From Mytilus edulis (taxonomy: Eukaryota; Mollusca; Bivalvia; Mytilida; Mytilidae): DNA of 64,000 nucleotides. The stretch covers positions 17,304,746-17,368,745 of the forward strand of contig NC_092354.1 in NCBI RefSeq assembly GCF_963676685.1, in the 5' to 3' direction. Positions 35,959 through 46,182 of this stretch are shown here, in pieces; within the stretch, counting starts at the first letter, position 1, and the number at the start of each line of letters is the position of its first letter. A program made the position numbers and the translations under genes. A model generated the notes under the pieces. That model was not told the origin of the DNA and made no database searches. It was given only the letters and a program-made list of their open reading frames with translations.

Positions 35959-36512
35959 TTAACCTTCTTGCTACCGGAGGGACACATATGTCCACACCCG
36001 CAGTGCCGGAAGTACACATATATCCACACCAGGCAGTGCCGGAGGTACACATACAATGTATGTCCACACCAGGTAGTGCCGGAGGTACACATATGTCTAC
36101 ACCAGGCAGTGCCGGAGGTACACATATGTCCACACCCGCAGTGCCAGAGGGACACATATGTCCACACCAGGCAGTGCCGGAGGTACACATATGTCCACAC
36201 CAGGTAGTGCCGGAGGGACACATATGTCCACACCAGGCAGTGCCGGAGTTACACATATGTCCTTGGTTAACTTTATACAAGCTTCTCACCCATGCTCACT
36301 CATGATGCTGTATTTCTTTCAATTAAAAGACAAAAAGATAGTGTTTTGTTTTTCTCCAAAGGGTCCCAAATGTAACGTTCATGATGTTGTACATCCTATA
36401 TCATATGACGTCGTTGTTCTAACATGTAACGTCACAGACGTCGAACTGTCGTATTTTCCGGCATACATGTATGAAATGCAACTTTAAAAATGGTCGCAGC
36501 AAGAGGGTTAAA
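35959..36512. mobile_element. TTAA-flanked foldback carrying a 33-bp minisatellite
   Basis: TTAACCTTCTTGCTAC at the left and GTCGCAGCAAGAGGGTTAA at the right are inverted, with TTAA at 35,959-35,962 and 36,509-36,512, as in piggyBac-type MITEs. Inside (35,975-36,262) are about nine units of 33 bases around CACATATGTCCACACC and AGTGCCGGAGG, one unit with a six-base insertion. Open frames over the array are a consequence of the period. Confidence 0.7.
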
Positions 36513-36889
36513 CTATTTACCATTATAACGTATTTAGATAGTTTTTGGATGAATTTAAATGATAATTTACTATTTATCTTGTATGTATAATAAAAATGGC
36601 TTATAAAACAATTATACCACATTTTATCATCGTTTGTTTTCATTTCCTTGTGATGATTTTCGGTTTCACAAGCGTGTAATTTCCCGTAAAATGCTTATAT
36701 TCTTACGTCATCGTTCTATGACGTTGGGTACCTCATTCATAAAAAATAAGAATGTGACGTGAGAGTACGATCGGAACAACCCTGGCAACATATTCATATT
36801 TTACCACGGGTGTGTACTCAAAGGACAAAGCGTTTGAAGGACGTCATGTTAGAATAGCTAATATATTATAAGTTTGTACGAGTCAATAC

Positions 36890-37140
36890 TATCTTGTTTG
36901 ATTTTACGTTATAAACATCATCAAGTCTACCTATAAATTTTTCACTCCAGTTTGTTAAATATAATATAAAATTAAAATCATTGACTTCTCATCACTTTAA
37001 AAAGCCTACCTTTTCTTTACAGGGAAAATATTAGTCGAGGGAAAGAAACCAACGTTATCTTTCCAGGTTTCCCACAGTCTACCTAATCTGCAAGTTCCGC
37101 CTAAGTCAGGCGAACCACCATAAAGATGTATGGAGGGATT
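36890..37140 (-). promoter_or_regulatory. Conserved block upstream of B2
   Basis: Counterpart of 19,480-19,735: ATAAACATCATCAAGTCTACC, GTCGAGGGAAAGAAACCAA, AAGTTCCGCCTAAG and AGGCGAACCACC are shared. Candidate 5' exon or promoter of the B-type zinc-finger genes. Confidence 0.45.
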
Positions 37141-39975
37141 TGATACAAAACTAACGTCAGCATTATTAATTTTATCAAGGATTAATGTAATCTTCTTTTT
37201 TTTTTTAATTCAGCACTCAATCAACATACGGTCACTGATTTTACTATGCCGCGCTTGCGTGGGATCTAATTTTTATTTACAGTGAATAATATACAAAAAA
37301 AAAAAAAAAAAAAAAAATTTAACGTAATTTCTTTTTCTAATATAGGTAATGTTTTTATAAGTTGACAGAAAATAGCATTAATGCATGAAATGTTACTGCC
37401 TTTAGCCCAGCGTGCATAAAATTATGTTTATCATGCAAGGGACTTATCATTTTTTACGTTGGAGTGGGGGCTGGTCATTTTGAAATCAAAAATACAAAAG
37501 TTTCTTGATACCCCATTTTATTTCCTATTTTTATTTGATCCCAAGGTAAAATTTTAAAATAAATTGACCCCTCTATTTAGGTGTCAGACCACCAATTAAA
37601 AATCCCTACTCTGTTATGTTCAGTATATGCATCCGATGATCCTAATATGCACAATAGAAGAGTAAGCCAAATTAAAAACAACTGCGAACAAGCTGGAGAT
37701 TATAATTTGATAAATTTGGCCACTAAATAAACTTGTACATATAATAGATTTTGGACAATGGATGATGTTCCCCTCAGTCTGGTGAGTCTAAAATACTGGC
37801 ATAACTGATTGAAAGAGCAATTTGGAACAACTAATTCAACATACCTGCTACACCTATTTGCATTTTCTCACCTGTACATTGATAGTGACAATACATATTG
37901 TGCAGTTTAATAGAAATAGTTTTGTGCTAAAACTTTCATTAATCAAATTTGTAGAGCATGACTTTTGCAGATCTAAAAAGGAATGAGCTGTTACAACTAC
38001 TATAGTATCGTTGACGGTAGTTTGTTTTATAGAAACAGAAAACAGAAAAAAGCAACATATTGTAGGAAACATAAACATGTTTGGGTGTTTTAAAAACATT
38101 TCGTTTTATATTACATTAAATCATGTTATTGATTTCAAAACATTCAAACTGAAACATCTTACAAATTTAGGTTAAAGAAATGCACCCCTGGATTCTCATC
38201 CGATTTGATATAAATAATGTTAACGAGGTTGCTTAAGAAATAACAATTATTATTTGAGAATTAAAAATAAATTGGTATTTAAATGAAGCTGAACATATAT
38301 AGGTTTCTTTAAATGAAGCTGAACATTTTGTTTAAATTATCTAGAATACACATCACATGCGATTTTAATCGTCGACATTTTGAAATCCCTGTTAATTAAT
38401 GCGTGACTCGGGCTTCTGGTACAAATTAAAACGTGGAATTATTCATCCAAACTCACTAAAAGATTTTTGAGATTCAAATTTCCACAGAATTATAAAATTA
38501 ATTAACAATAAAAATTTAAACATTTCGAACATTTAACATTCTGATAAAATAAAAAAAAATGAAGTTCAACTTTTAATCTGGGGTTCCGGAAAACTTTTAA
38601 AATATCTCTTGCAGCCATATGTAGAACATCCAATTTCTTTTGTCTGTAACGTTACCGGTAACCAATGTAGATGTGCCCGACTCGCCCGACTCGTACATTT
38701 GAACAACCGGACACTCAAGTAATTATGTTTGTCTTGGTTGCCCGTGGACAAGTGAAAAAATATACAAAACAAAGTTCAATTCCAACAAAAATATAAAATT
38801 GATTTCAAAACGTATAAAAATGTTTAATTTATGTAAAAGAAACCAATGGTCAGCAAGTAAAAACATCAATGTTCATGACAATAAATATTACATAATACTG
38901 GAAATAGATGGATTACAATTAAAATAAGTATACGAACCCGATTCGCGTAAAATTGCATTGGCTTTGTCCATTGACCCAGGATCATCGATTAGGTTTTATC
39001 CATCATTTACCGGATGTGTCATTTCTTTAAATTTTGTATTGAAATTCAGATTGATAAATACTTTTAAATGATAAGCCAGGCAAGCAAGACAAAAAGAGTA
39101 ATGAGTCGAGTATAAAACATAAAACGCAAATGGAGGACACAGTATTTAAAATAAAAAACAGAGAATTTCAGACATGGTGGATATCAGTTTGCCCCTGGCT
39201 ATCTAGGATGGAAAATCGCAAAATAAATTAAGTTTTTGTCTTATTTATTGATGAAAGGTCAATATTATTTGTAGTCGAAGTGGTAAATTAAAAGGGACGC
39301 TTTAATTGATCATCAAGACAATAATAAATAATCAATAACAAGAGTGTCAGTTGAGAGAAACACCACAACATCAATAGTTTATCGATTATTTACTAGTTTA
39401 CATTTCTTCAATTACTGTTCTCTCCTCAAATTGAGTATTTGTACCTACTGGCTACAATCTTTATTCAAAAACTGCTGCAAAATTGTCCTTTACATGTCAT
39501 TTCATTGGTTGGTTTGCTGTTAGGTTTCTGTCCCATTTATGTTAACCCATTTCTTTCTTTCCTATTTTTTTTCCACATATAGACAAATGAATTTCATTTG
39601 TTTGTGAGTCACAATTTTAACAGTGCTTAATAGTAAGAATCACATATTAGCTAACGAAGAAATACTTCAATATTTATTGGGATCATCAGGGCAAGTAACT
39701 TTTTTTTCCGGACAAGTAAAATTTATAGTTTCACTTGCCCAGGGACAAGTGCTCACAACATATATTTCCACACCCCTGTGCATCCATCACTGTCGAAAAA
39801 TCTTGTCGAACTGATGTTCCCGCTTTTCCAGAAGCTTATTTCAGAAAGAAGGCGGAGCTTAATGTAAGGTCCAAAAAGGGTAATTTGACTGATTGTTATA
39901 AAAGTATTTTTAAAGTAAACTAACAAAAATATATGAAATACACATTTTTAAACAGCAATATATGCGATAGGTTAA
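37141..39975. other. Intergenic, one weak LINE trace
   Basis: Poly-A/T runs at 37,195-37,207 and 37,295-37,317. At 38,566-38,772 minus, AHLHWLPVTLQ recalls the C-terminal LHWLPV phrase of LINEs. A weak repeat at 38,295-38,330 (AAATGAAGCTGAACAT, twice). No gene seen. Confidence 0.4.
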
Positions 39976-39978
39976 AAC

Positions 39979-40159
39979 AGATATTTCATATCATTTGGAT
40001 AGTTTTTTGGTGTTTCGTAAATTATACCATAGCTTTTGTTGAAACCCCTCGGCAACTTCACTCGACTTCGTCTCGTGAGGTTATTGCCGGGGGTTTCAAC
40101 AAAAGATATGGTATAATTTACGAAACACCACAAAACTGTCCAAAAGATATGAAATATCT
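39979..40159. mobile_element. 181-bp near-perfect palindrome
   Basis: AGATATTTCATATC... pairs with ...GATATGAAATATCT over about 80 bases per arm (including GTGTTTCGTAAATTATACCAT and GCTTTTGTTGAAACCCC), with a loop of about 22 bases. A foldback MITE is likely; no clear target duplication. Confidence 0.8.
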
Positions 40160-40492
40160 ATAACTTAATATAATACATTTGTCTAGCTTTGTTATATTTC
40201 CTTATACTTTTCAGTAAAGCTAAAAAAAGAGTTATTTTTTTTAATTATATAATCGATATGAGAAGACCAAGATAGAGATGCATCAATAAATACTTAAATT
40301 GTATCGTAGGGAAAACACCAAGGAGTCCGAACACCTTACACAAACTCCAAAACCTCACCCAAGTACATCCTTAAAACAAATAATAAGATTGATGGCATAC
40401 ATTGCTAGTTAAATAAGTTTTCGTATGTTATCATGAATCTATTTGTAAATTACCAACCTCTCTCAATCCTCAATTACAAACATTGCGTTTTC

Positions 40493-40568
40493 ATTCGGCA
40501 ATCCTCGGTAGAATCCGCTACTCTCCTTTTAGATGAGGGAACGGAATCGGCCGAGTTGAGACGAATGA
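40493..40568 (+). mobile_element. Small hairpin element, copy A
   Basis: ATTCGGCAATCCTCGGTAGA at the left and CGAGTTGAGACGAAT at the right are imperfect inverted halves. The flanks are worn zinc-finger linker DNA. Its right half has been amplified in the following 63-bp array. See copies at 43,215, 47,641 and 57,473. Confidence 0.7.
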
Positions 40569-40860
40569 TGATGTGTATGTCCAGTATGTATTTCAGGCTA
40601 TATACGGAATCGTCCGAGTTGAGACGAACGATGAGGTTTATGTCCAGTATGTATTTCAGGCTATATACGGAATCGGCCAAGTTGAGACGAACGATGAGGT
40701 TTATGTCCAGTATGTATTTCAGGCTATATACGGAATCGGCCAAGTTGAGACGAATAATGAGGTTTATGTCCAGTATGTATTTCAGGCTATATACGGAATC
40801 GGCCGAGTTGAGACGACTGATGAGGTTTTACTTTATGTCCAGTATGTATTTCTCTTTAAT
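40560..40860. repeat. 63-bp tandem repeat fusing a zinc-finger linker with half a hairpin element
   Basis: About five units: CGGAATCGGCCGAGTTGAGA then CGAACGATGAGG then TTTATGTCCAGTATGTATTT. The second half on the minus strand reads EIHTGHKPH, a zinc-finger linker. The unit length keeps frames open on both strands (for example 40,433-40,876), which I do not take as a gene. Confidence 0.75.
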
Positions 40861-40999
40861 TCAACATGATGACTGAACATTTAACAACAACAAAAACACG
40901 AACAGTCGTGAGGTTAATTATCCCCTACATGTTATCTCACGTCAATCTATCAGTAAATTACTATGAGGACAAAACATTTACACATACATTGTTACAGTA

Positions 41000-41090
41000 A
41001 ATCACAGTCAAGCGGCTTGTCACCTGTATGAGTTCTAATGTGTCTCTGTACACGTTTACGCCTACTGAACCTTCTACAACGTACATCTCA
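41000..41090 (-). pseudogene. Detached last zinc finger of A2
   Basis: Directly after the A2 stop and in the same frame: DVRCRRFSRRKRVQRHIRTH then TGDKPLDCD. The stop replaces the first cysteine codon of this finger (TGT to TGA at 41,088-41,090). Confidence 0.8.
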
Positions 41091-42854
41091 GTCATATTGT
41101 TTGTCACCTGTATGAATTCTCATGTGTCTTTGTAAACTACTACGCTGACTGAACCCTTTACCACATACATCGCAGATATGTGGTGTATCACCTGTATGAG
41201 TTATCATATGAATCTGTAAACTTTTACGCTGACTGAACCTTTTACCACATACATCACAGATATGTGGTTTATCACCTGTATGAGTTATCATGTGAATCTG
41301 TAAACTAAAACGCTCACTGAACCCTTTACCACATACATCACAGGCATGAAGATTATCACCTGTATGAGATCTAATGTGTCTCTTTAAAGCACCATGCTGA
41401 CTAAACCCTTTGGCACATACATCACAGTCATAAGGTTTCTCCCCTGTATGTGTTCTCATGTGAATCTGTAAATTAGAATACCGACTAAACCATTTACCAC
41501 ATACATCACAATTATTAGGTTTATTACTTGTATGTGTTCTCATGTGCCTTTGTAAATCATGCACATGAATGAACCCTTTACCACATACATCACAGACATG
41601 CGGTCTACCACCTGTATGAGTTCTCATGTGTGTCTGTAAACTATAACGCCGAGTAAACGCTGTACCACACACAGCACAGTCATAAGGTTTATCGCCTGTA
41701 TGTATTCTCATGTGTCTCTTTAAGTTACTATGCTGATCAAATCCTTTACCACATACATCACATTCATAAGGTTTATCACCTGTGTGTGTTCTCATGTGAA
41801 TCTGTAAATTACTATAATTACTAAACCCTTTACCACATGCATCACAGTCATAAGGTTTATCACCTCTATGTATTCGCATGTGCTTCTTTAAATTACTATT
41901 ATTACTATACCCTTTACCACATACATCACAGTCATGAGGTTTCTCGCTTGTATGTATTCTCATGTGATTCTCTAAATTGTCTAATTGACTAAACCCTTTA
42001 CCACATACATCGCAGTTGTGAGTTATTGTATCGCCAAAGTGTTTTCTCATGTGGCTCTGTAAATTATATTGTCGACTGAACCCTTTACCACATTCATCAC
42101 AGTTATGAGGTTTATCGCATGTATGTATTCGTTGGTGTCTTTGTAAATTACTAAGCCGACTAAACGCTTTACCACATACATCACAGTTATGAGGTTTATC
42201 GCCAGTATGTTTTCTCATGTGGCTCTGTAAATTATATTTTCGACTGAACCCTTTACCACATTCATCACAGTCATAAGGTTTAGCGCATGTATGTATTCGT
42301 TGATGTCTTTGTAAATTACTAAGCCGACTAAACGCTTTACCACATACATCACAGTCATGTGGTTTATCATCAGTTTGTGTTCTCGTTTGTCTCTTTAAGT
42401 CATAACCTTGAACAAATTCTCTCGAATAATCATCACAGTCATGTAGTTTATCACCAGTATGTGTTCTTGCGTGTTTCTGTAAGTCGCTACCTTGAACAAA
42501 TTCTCTCGAACAAACATCACAGTCATGTGGTTTATCACCAGTATGTGTTCTCACGTGTCTCTTTAAGTCGCTACCTTGAACAAATTCTCTTGAAGTAACA
42601 TCACATTCGTGTAGTTTATCACCAGTAATTGTTCTCGCGTGTCTCTTTAAGTCGCTACCTTGAACACATTCTCTCGAACTAATATCACAGTCATGCGGTT
42701 TATCACCAGTATGTGTTCTCGCGTGTCTCTTTAAGTCTCTTCCTTGAACAAATTCCCTCGAACTAACATCACATTTATGTAGTGTATCTTCAGTATGTGT
42801 TCTTTCGTGTGGAGTATCGTCGAGAATAACTAAATCCTCTATACCATACATCAT
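41088..42854 (-). CDS. C2H2 zinc-finger protein A2, 20 finger units
   Basis: 588 residues from MMYGIEDLVILDDTPHER at 42,854; the frame is open for another 95 codons upstream, but the ATG matches A1. Units 1-5 are of a separate type (SREFVQGSDLKRH). Four of these lack zinc ligands (CDVS, CDIS, CDVT, CDDY), so they may not fold; unit 4 is complete. Units 6-20 are standard C2H2. Units 6-7 and 8-9 are a recent two-finger duplication with a 168-base shift. The array ends at a premature stop inside a 21st finger. Nuclear DNA-binding protein by family. Confidence 0.85.
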   Translation of the reverse strand: MMYGIEDLVILDDTPHERTHTEDTLHKCDVSSREFVQGRDLKRHARTHTGDKPHDCDISSRECVQGSDLKRHARTITGDKLHECDVTSREFVQGSDLKRHVRTHTGDKPHDCDVCSREFVQGSDLQKHARTHTGDKLHDCDDYSREFVQGYDLKRQTRTQTDDKPHDCDVCGKAFSRLSNLQRHQRIHTCAKPYDCDECGKGFSRKYNLQSHMRKHTGDKPHNCDVCGKAFSRLSNLQRHQRIHTCDKPHNCDECGKGFSRQYNLQSHMRKHFGDTITHNCDVCGKGFSQLDNLENHMRIHTSEKPHDCDVCGKGYSNNSNLKKHMRIHRGDKPYDCDACGKGFSNYSNLQIHMRTHTGDKPYECDVCGKGFDQHSNLKRHMRIHTGDKPYDCAVCGTAFTRRYSLQTHMRTHTGGRPHVCDVCGKGFIHVHDLQRHMRTHTSNKPNNCDVCGKWFSRYSNLQIHMRTHTGEKPYDCDVCAKGFSQHGALKRHIRSHTGDNLHACDVCGKGFSERFSLQIHMITHTGDKPHICDVCGKRFSQRKSLQIHMITHTGDTPHICDVCGKGFSQRSSLQRHMRIHTGDKQYD

Positions 42855-43190
42855 GTGGATAAGGATTATCTCCAGTTGAAACGATGTTGTAGTAAAATAA
42901 AATAAAAATATATTAAGAAAAATACGAATACTAGTATTGAATGACCAAATGTTTGAATGGTCACAATGGTCAAGCAGGTTCCATAATCGTTTATGTTTCG
43001 ATGTGAATGTAAACTGAATTTTGACAGTAGTTTTTATCATCCTTGTTCTGTACAATGTTGTTAATTGTCTGCAGGCTACATTGGAGTAAAGGTCGCTTAA
43101 GTTTTTGCCAGTGGAAACTTCTATTATTGTTTTATTCACAATATGACAATTTGACCGAAGGCTACATGTACGATTGTCAAAAATGATTTA
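42855..43190 (-). promoter_or_regulatory. 5' flank of A2, homologous to that of A1
   Basis: See 11,706-12,065. The alignment covers about 340 bases with small indels. Homology stops beside the hairpin element at 43,215. Confidence 0.55.
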
Positions 43191-43214
43191 TAAAAAAATC
43201 ACCATCCGACAATT

Positions 43215-43303
43215 GCACTCGTCTAAACTCGGTCGATTCCGTTCATATATAGATCTAACTATATAGGAGGAAAGCATCGGGTTCACTCGAGGATTGCCGA
43301 TTG
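43215..43303 (-). mobile_element. Small hairpin element, copy D, reverse orientation
   Basis: ACTCGTCTAAACTCGGTCGA then TTCCG, a loop with AGATCTAACTATATAGGAGG, then CGAGGATTGCCGATT. Flanks CGACAATTGC and CGACAACTTG suggest a worn duplication of about 10-11 bases. Confidence 0.65.
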
Positions 43304-45020
43304 ACGACAACTTGTCCAAATTGTCAAAGATGATTTTAAAATAAAATGTGTAGACTATCGATTAGGTGCACACTTGTCTGCATGTGTTTATTTAGTTAAG
43401 TTTCTATCCAATTTTCAGTGTTTTTTCTCATTACTTTTAAAGATAAGCGTCGTCTTTATTCACAACACTACTTATATAGATCAAGTTTAAACCGACTTAC
43501 TTCTATAAGATGCAAATTTTATCAAAATTTAAATCCTCTGTCTGGAAAAGAATTAAAACCTATTTGTATGTATAGAAAAAGCTCTTGATTTGAGAGACCA
43601 CTTTTATAATAGGTGGTATAGATACACATTTATATTTTATATTGGTGAGAAAAAATATGAAAATTAAAAATACTATGCTGTATATGTGAGTGGTATCACT
43701 ATGAGTTTGTAGTGTTATAGTATCCATAGAATATACTTAAAATGTTAAGGTAATGTCACCTTTCATACAAAGTGCTTTCAAATAAGTTCCCAAATGAACC
43801 CCGGTGAGTTAGTGCTAATATAAGCATGGGTCAAGTTAAATATTGTATATAAGTATAAGTCATTCTTTCTTAAATATCTATATAACTATAGGTACTGAAT
43901 TTCAGTGAATGTTATATTAAAATAGGTACGTTTTTTGAGGCAAAAATAGAACACCCCTACCAAGAAAATATCTATATTTTTGTTTGAAAACCATTTCGAT
44001 ATCCTCTGGTTGTATCGTAATGATACACATCTTTAAAAATAAGAAAGCTGAAATTTCTTTGGCTGATAATTTTCAGAACAGAAAAAAGAATGGAGTGTTG
44101 TCAATACCTTATAAGCAAAGCTTATACACATGATTTGCATTGTAAACAGCGGCGTAAGAGTTTCAGCACGTGGCTTTCCTCTACGATATAAAGAAAATAC
44201 ATATACATGTATATAAGAAAGCAGCAATTAAAGAAAAGCAGAGAAAGTCAATGACAAAAAGGACAAACAGTTTAAAGAGAACAAAAAGACCCCCATTCTT
44301 ACTTCTGTTTTTGAAGACACTTCGGAATCCTTCGGTTTTAATGGTATCATACACACCTTCATAATATTAAAATTGAATTGATTTATATAATAAATACCAG
44401 AACGAATAGTCATATGGTGTGTTGTCAGATTCAAATATCAATCGTAGTCAAAGGATCTGGTTTTTAGGTAAAGATTGCATGAAATCCAATCAAAACCTTA
44501 TGGTACTTACTTGATATCTAAATCTTCTAAGACTTATCACTACCTTTTTGATACACAAAATATAGTGCATTGAACATAACATTCTATACATCCTATCCAC
44601 TAACATTTCAAGAAATTTATCGATGTAATATATGTTCAGATATTCAAGGCACCAAATGATGTTACACTTATCAAGAAAATTACATGACTTTTGCAAGGTG
44701 CAGGAATCTAGTATCTGCTCTAAAGTTATAAAAGATGTCATTGTTAGAGTCATCTCAATTTAAAAATTGGAGTTATCTTTCTTTGTGTAGAAATACTGTT
44801 AAATCAACTACAATTAATGCAATATTAAATTTTACTTCCCACGGATAAATGGAAGCAACCTTTACCGTTCAGTGCTTACAAGCACTTTGATTTTTTAATA
44901 AAATTGAAACGCTTGTCTGGGGTACAAGATTGTAAGCCTGATATTTTTGGCGATTTGTTTTCGGTCTATAGATCAATGTCTCGAAGTATTTGACACGAGG
45001 TGGATATATATAAAAGAAGA
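43304..45020. other. Intergenic, no gene seen
   Basis: AT-rich. Short frames at 44,033-44,753 are uncharacteristic. A T/A-rich stretch with 19-base words shared between 43,172 and 43,319 (ATTGTCAAAAATGATTTA, ATTGTCAAAGATGATTTT) flanks the hairpin at 43.2 kb. Confidence 0.4.
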
Positions 45021-45027
45021 TGTAGTA

Positions 45028-45535
45028 TAAAATTGAGAATCAAAATGGGGAATGTGTCAAAGAGACAACAACCCGACCATAAAACAGACAACAACAGAAG
45101 GTCACCAATAGGTCTTCCATGCAGCGAGAAACTCCCGCACCTGAAGGCGTCCTTCAGCTGGCTCCTAAACAAATATATTTGCCAATGAGACACTCTCCAC
45201 AAGAGACCAACTGACACAGAAATGAACAACTATAGGTCTCACTACGGCCTCCAATAATGAGCAAAGCCAATACCGCATAGTCAGCTACAAAAGGCCCCGA
45301 AATGACAAATGTAAAACAATTCAAACGAAAAAACTGACGGCATTTTTTATGTACTAAAATATGAACGAAAAACAAATATGTAACGCATCAACAAACGACA
45401 ACCACTGAATTACAGGCTCCTGACTTGGGACAGGCCTATGCATACAGAATGTGGCGAGGTTAAACATGTTAGCGGGATCCCAACCCTCTCCCTAAACTGG
45501 TACAGTGGTTTCATAGTACAACATACTAGTACTTT
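45028..45535. repeat. Long copy of the common mussel repeat
   Basis: Runs from AAAATTGAGAATCAAAATGG through TGTGTCAAAGAGACAACAAC, CCTTCAGCTGGCTCC, GAACGAAAAACAAATATG and ACAGGCTCCTGACTTGGG to CAACCCTCTCCC. It is the fullest copy in the window and serves as reference for the interrupted ones. No conserved protein frame seen. Confidence 0.75.
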
Positions 45536-46182
45536 CAAGGACTTATAGTCTGCAAAACGAAACCAATCTAATCTTTATTAAAAATACAAAACTCAATATC
45601 ATTATGACAAACAAAATGCATATTTACAAAATGCAAACAAATGATAACTACACAAATAAATAAGTTAAGTTAAATACGGATAGATATTTAGATATGATTC
45701 TGATAAAAAGTATTTTAAAAGGAACTTGTTTTTGATAAGTGCTTCAGATCAACGTGTTATATATGAGGGCATAGATGGTGTTTTTCCGTTTCTGAATAAT
45801 TTTTTTGTTCAAAACTATTCCCTTATCTTTATTTTTTGCCTTTTGTTTCATATCTTTATCTCTTTTGTTCATTTTTCGGCAGTATTTTCCCATAATGCTC
45901 TATTTTGTAAATAAAATCCAGATGCCTAAAATATTTACAGCACCAAATAGGACATGCATTCTATTTGCAAGGCAGAGGCGTGGAAAAATTGGAGTCACGC
46001 ATGAAGGGTTACATAAACAGTTTGATGAGGCAATTTTACCAGTCTATCACTAAAAGGACGATGCGTTAGAAAACAAAACATGTTATCATTAAGAACATCT
46101 GAATGTATTAATAGACTAACTCGTTCATAATAAAACAGGCTGCTATCTCAATATATTTATAAAAGAACAGAAAATAATAAGA

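Noticed and set aside
35946..36305. Open frame over the 33-bp repeat (THMSTPGSAGG units)
   Set aside because: Period-driven, open on both strands, and inside a foldback element.
40433..40876. 147-codon frame over the 63-bp array
   Set aside because: Period-driven; sequence is linker plus hairpin element.
42759..43139. Extended N-terminus of A2 (95 extra codons)
   Set aside because: Not kept in A1 as a whole; only the ten residues next to the ATG are shared. Left as uncertain.
44033..45375. Short frames between A2 and the secreted-protein gene
   Set aside because: No domain, no splice context, partly inside the mussel repeat.
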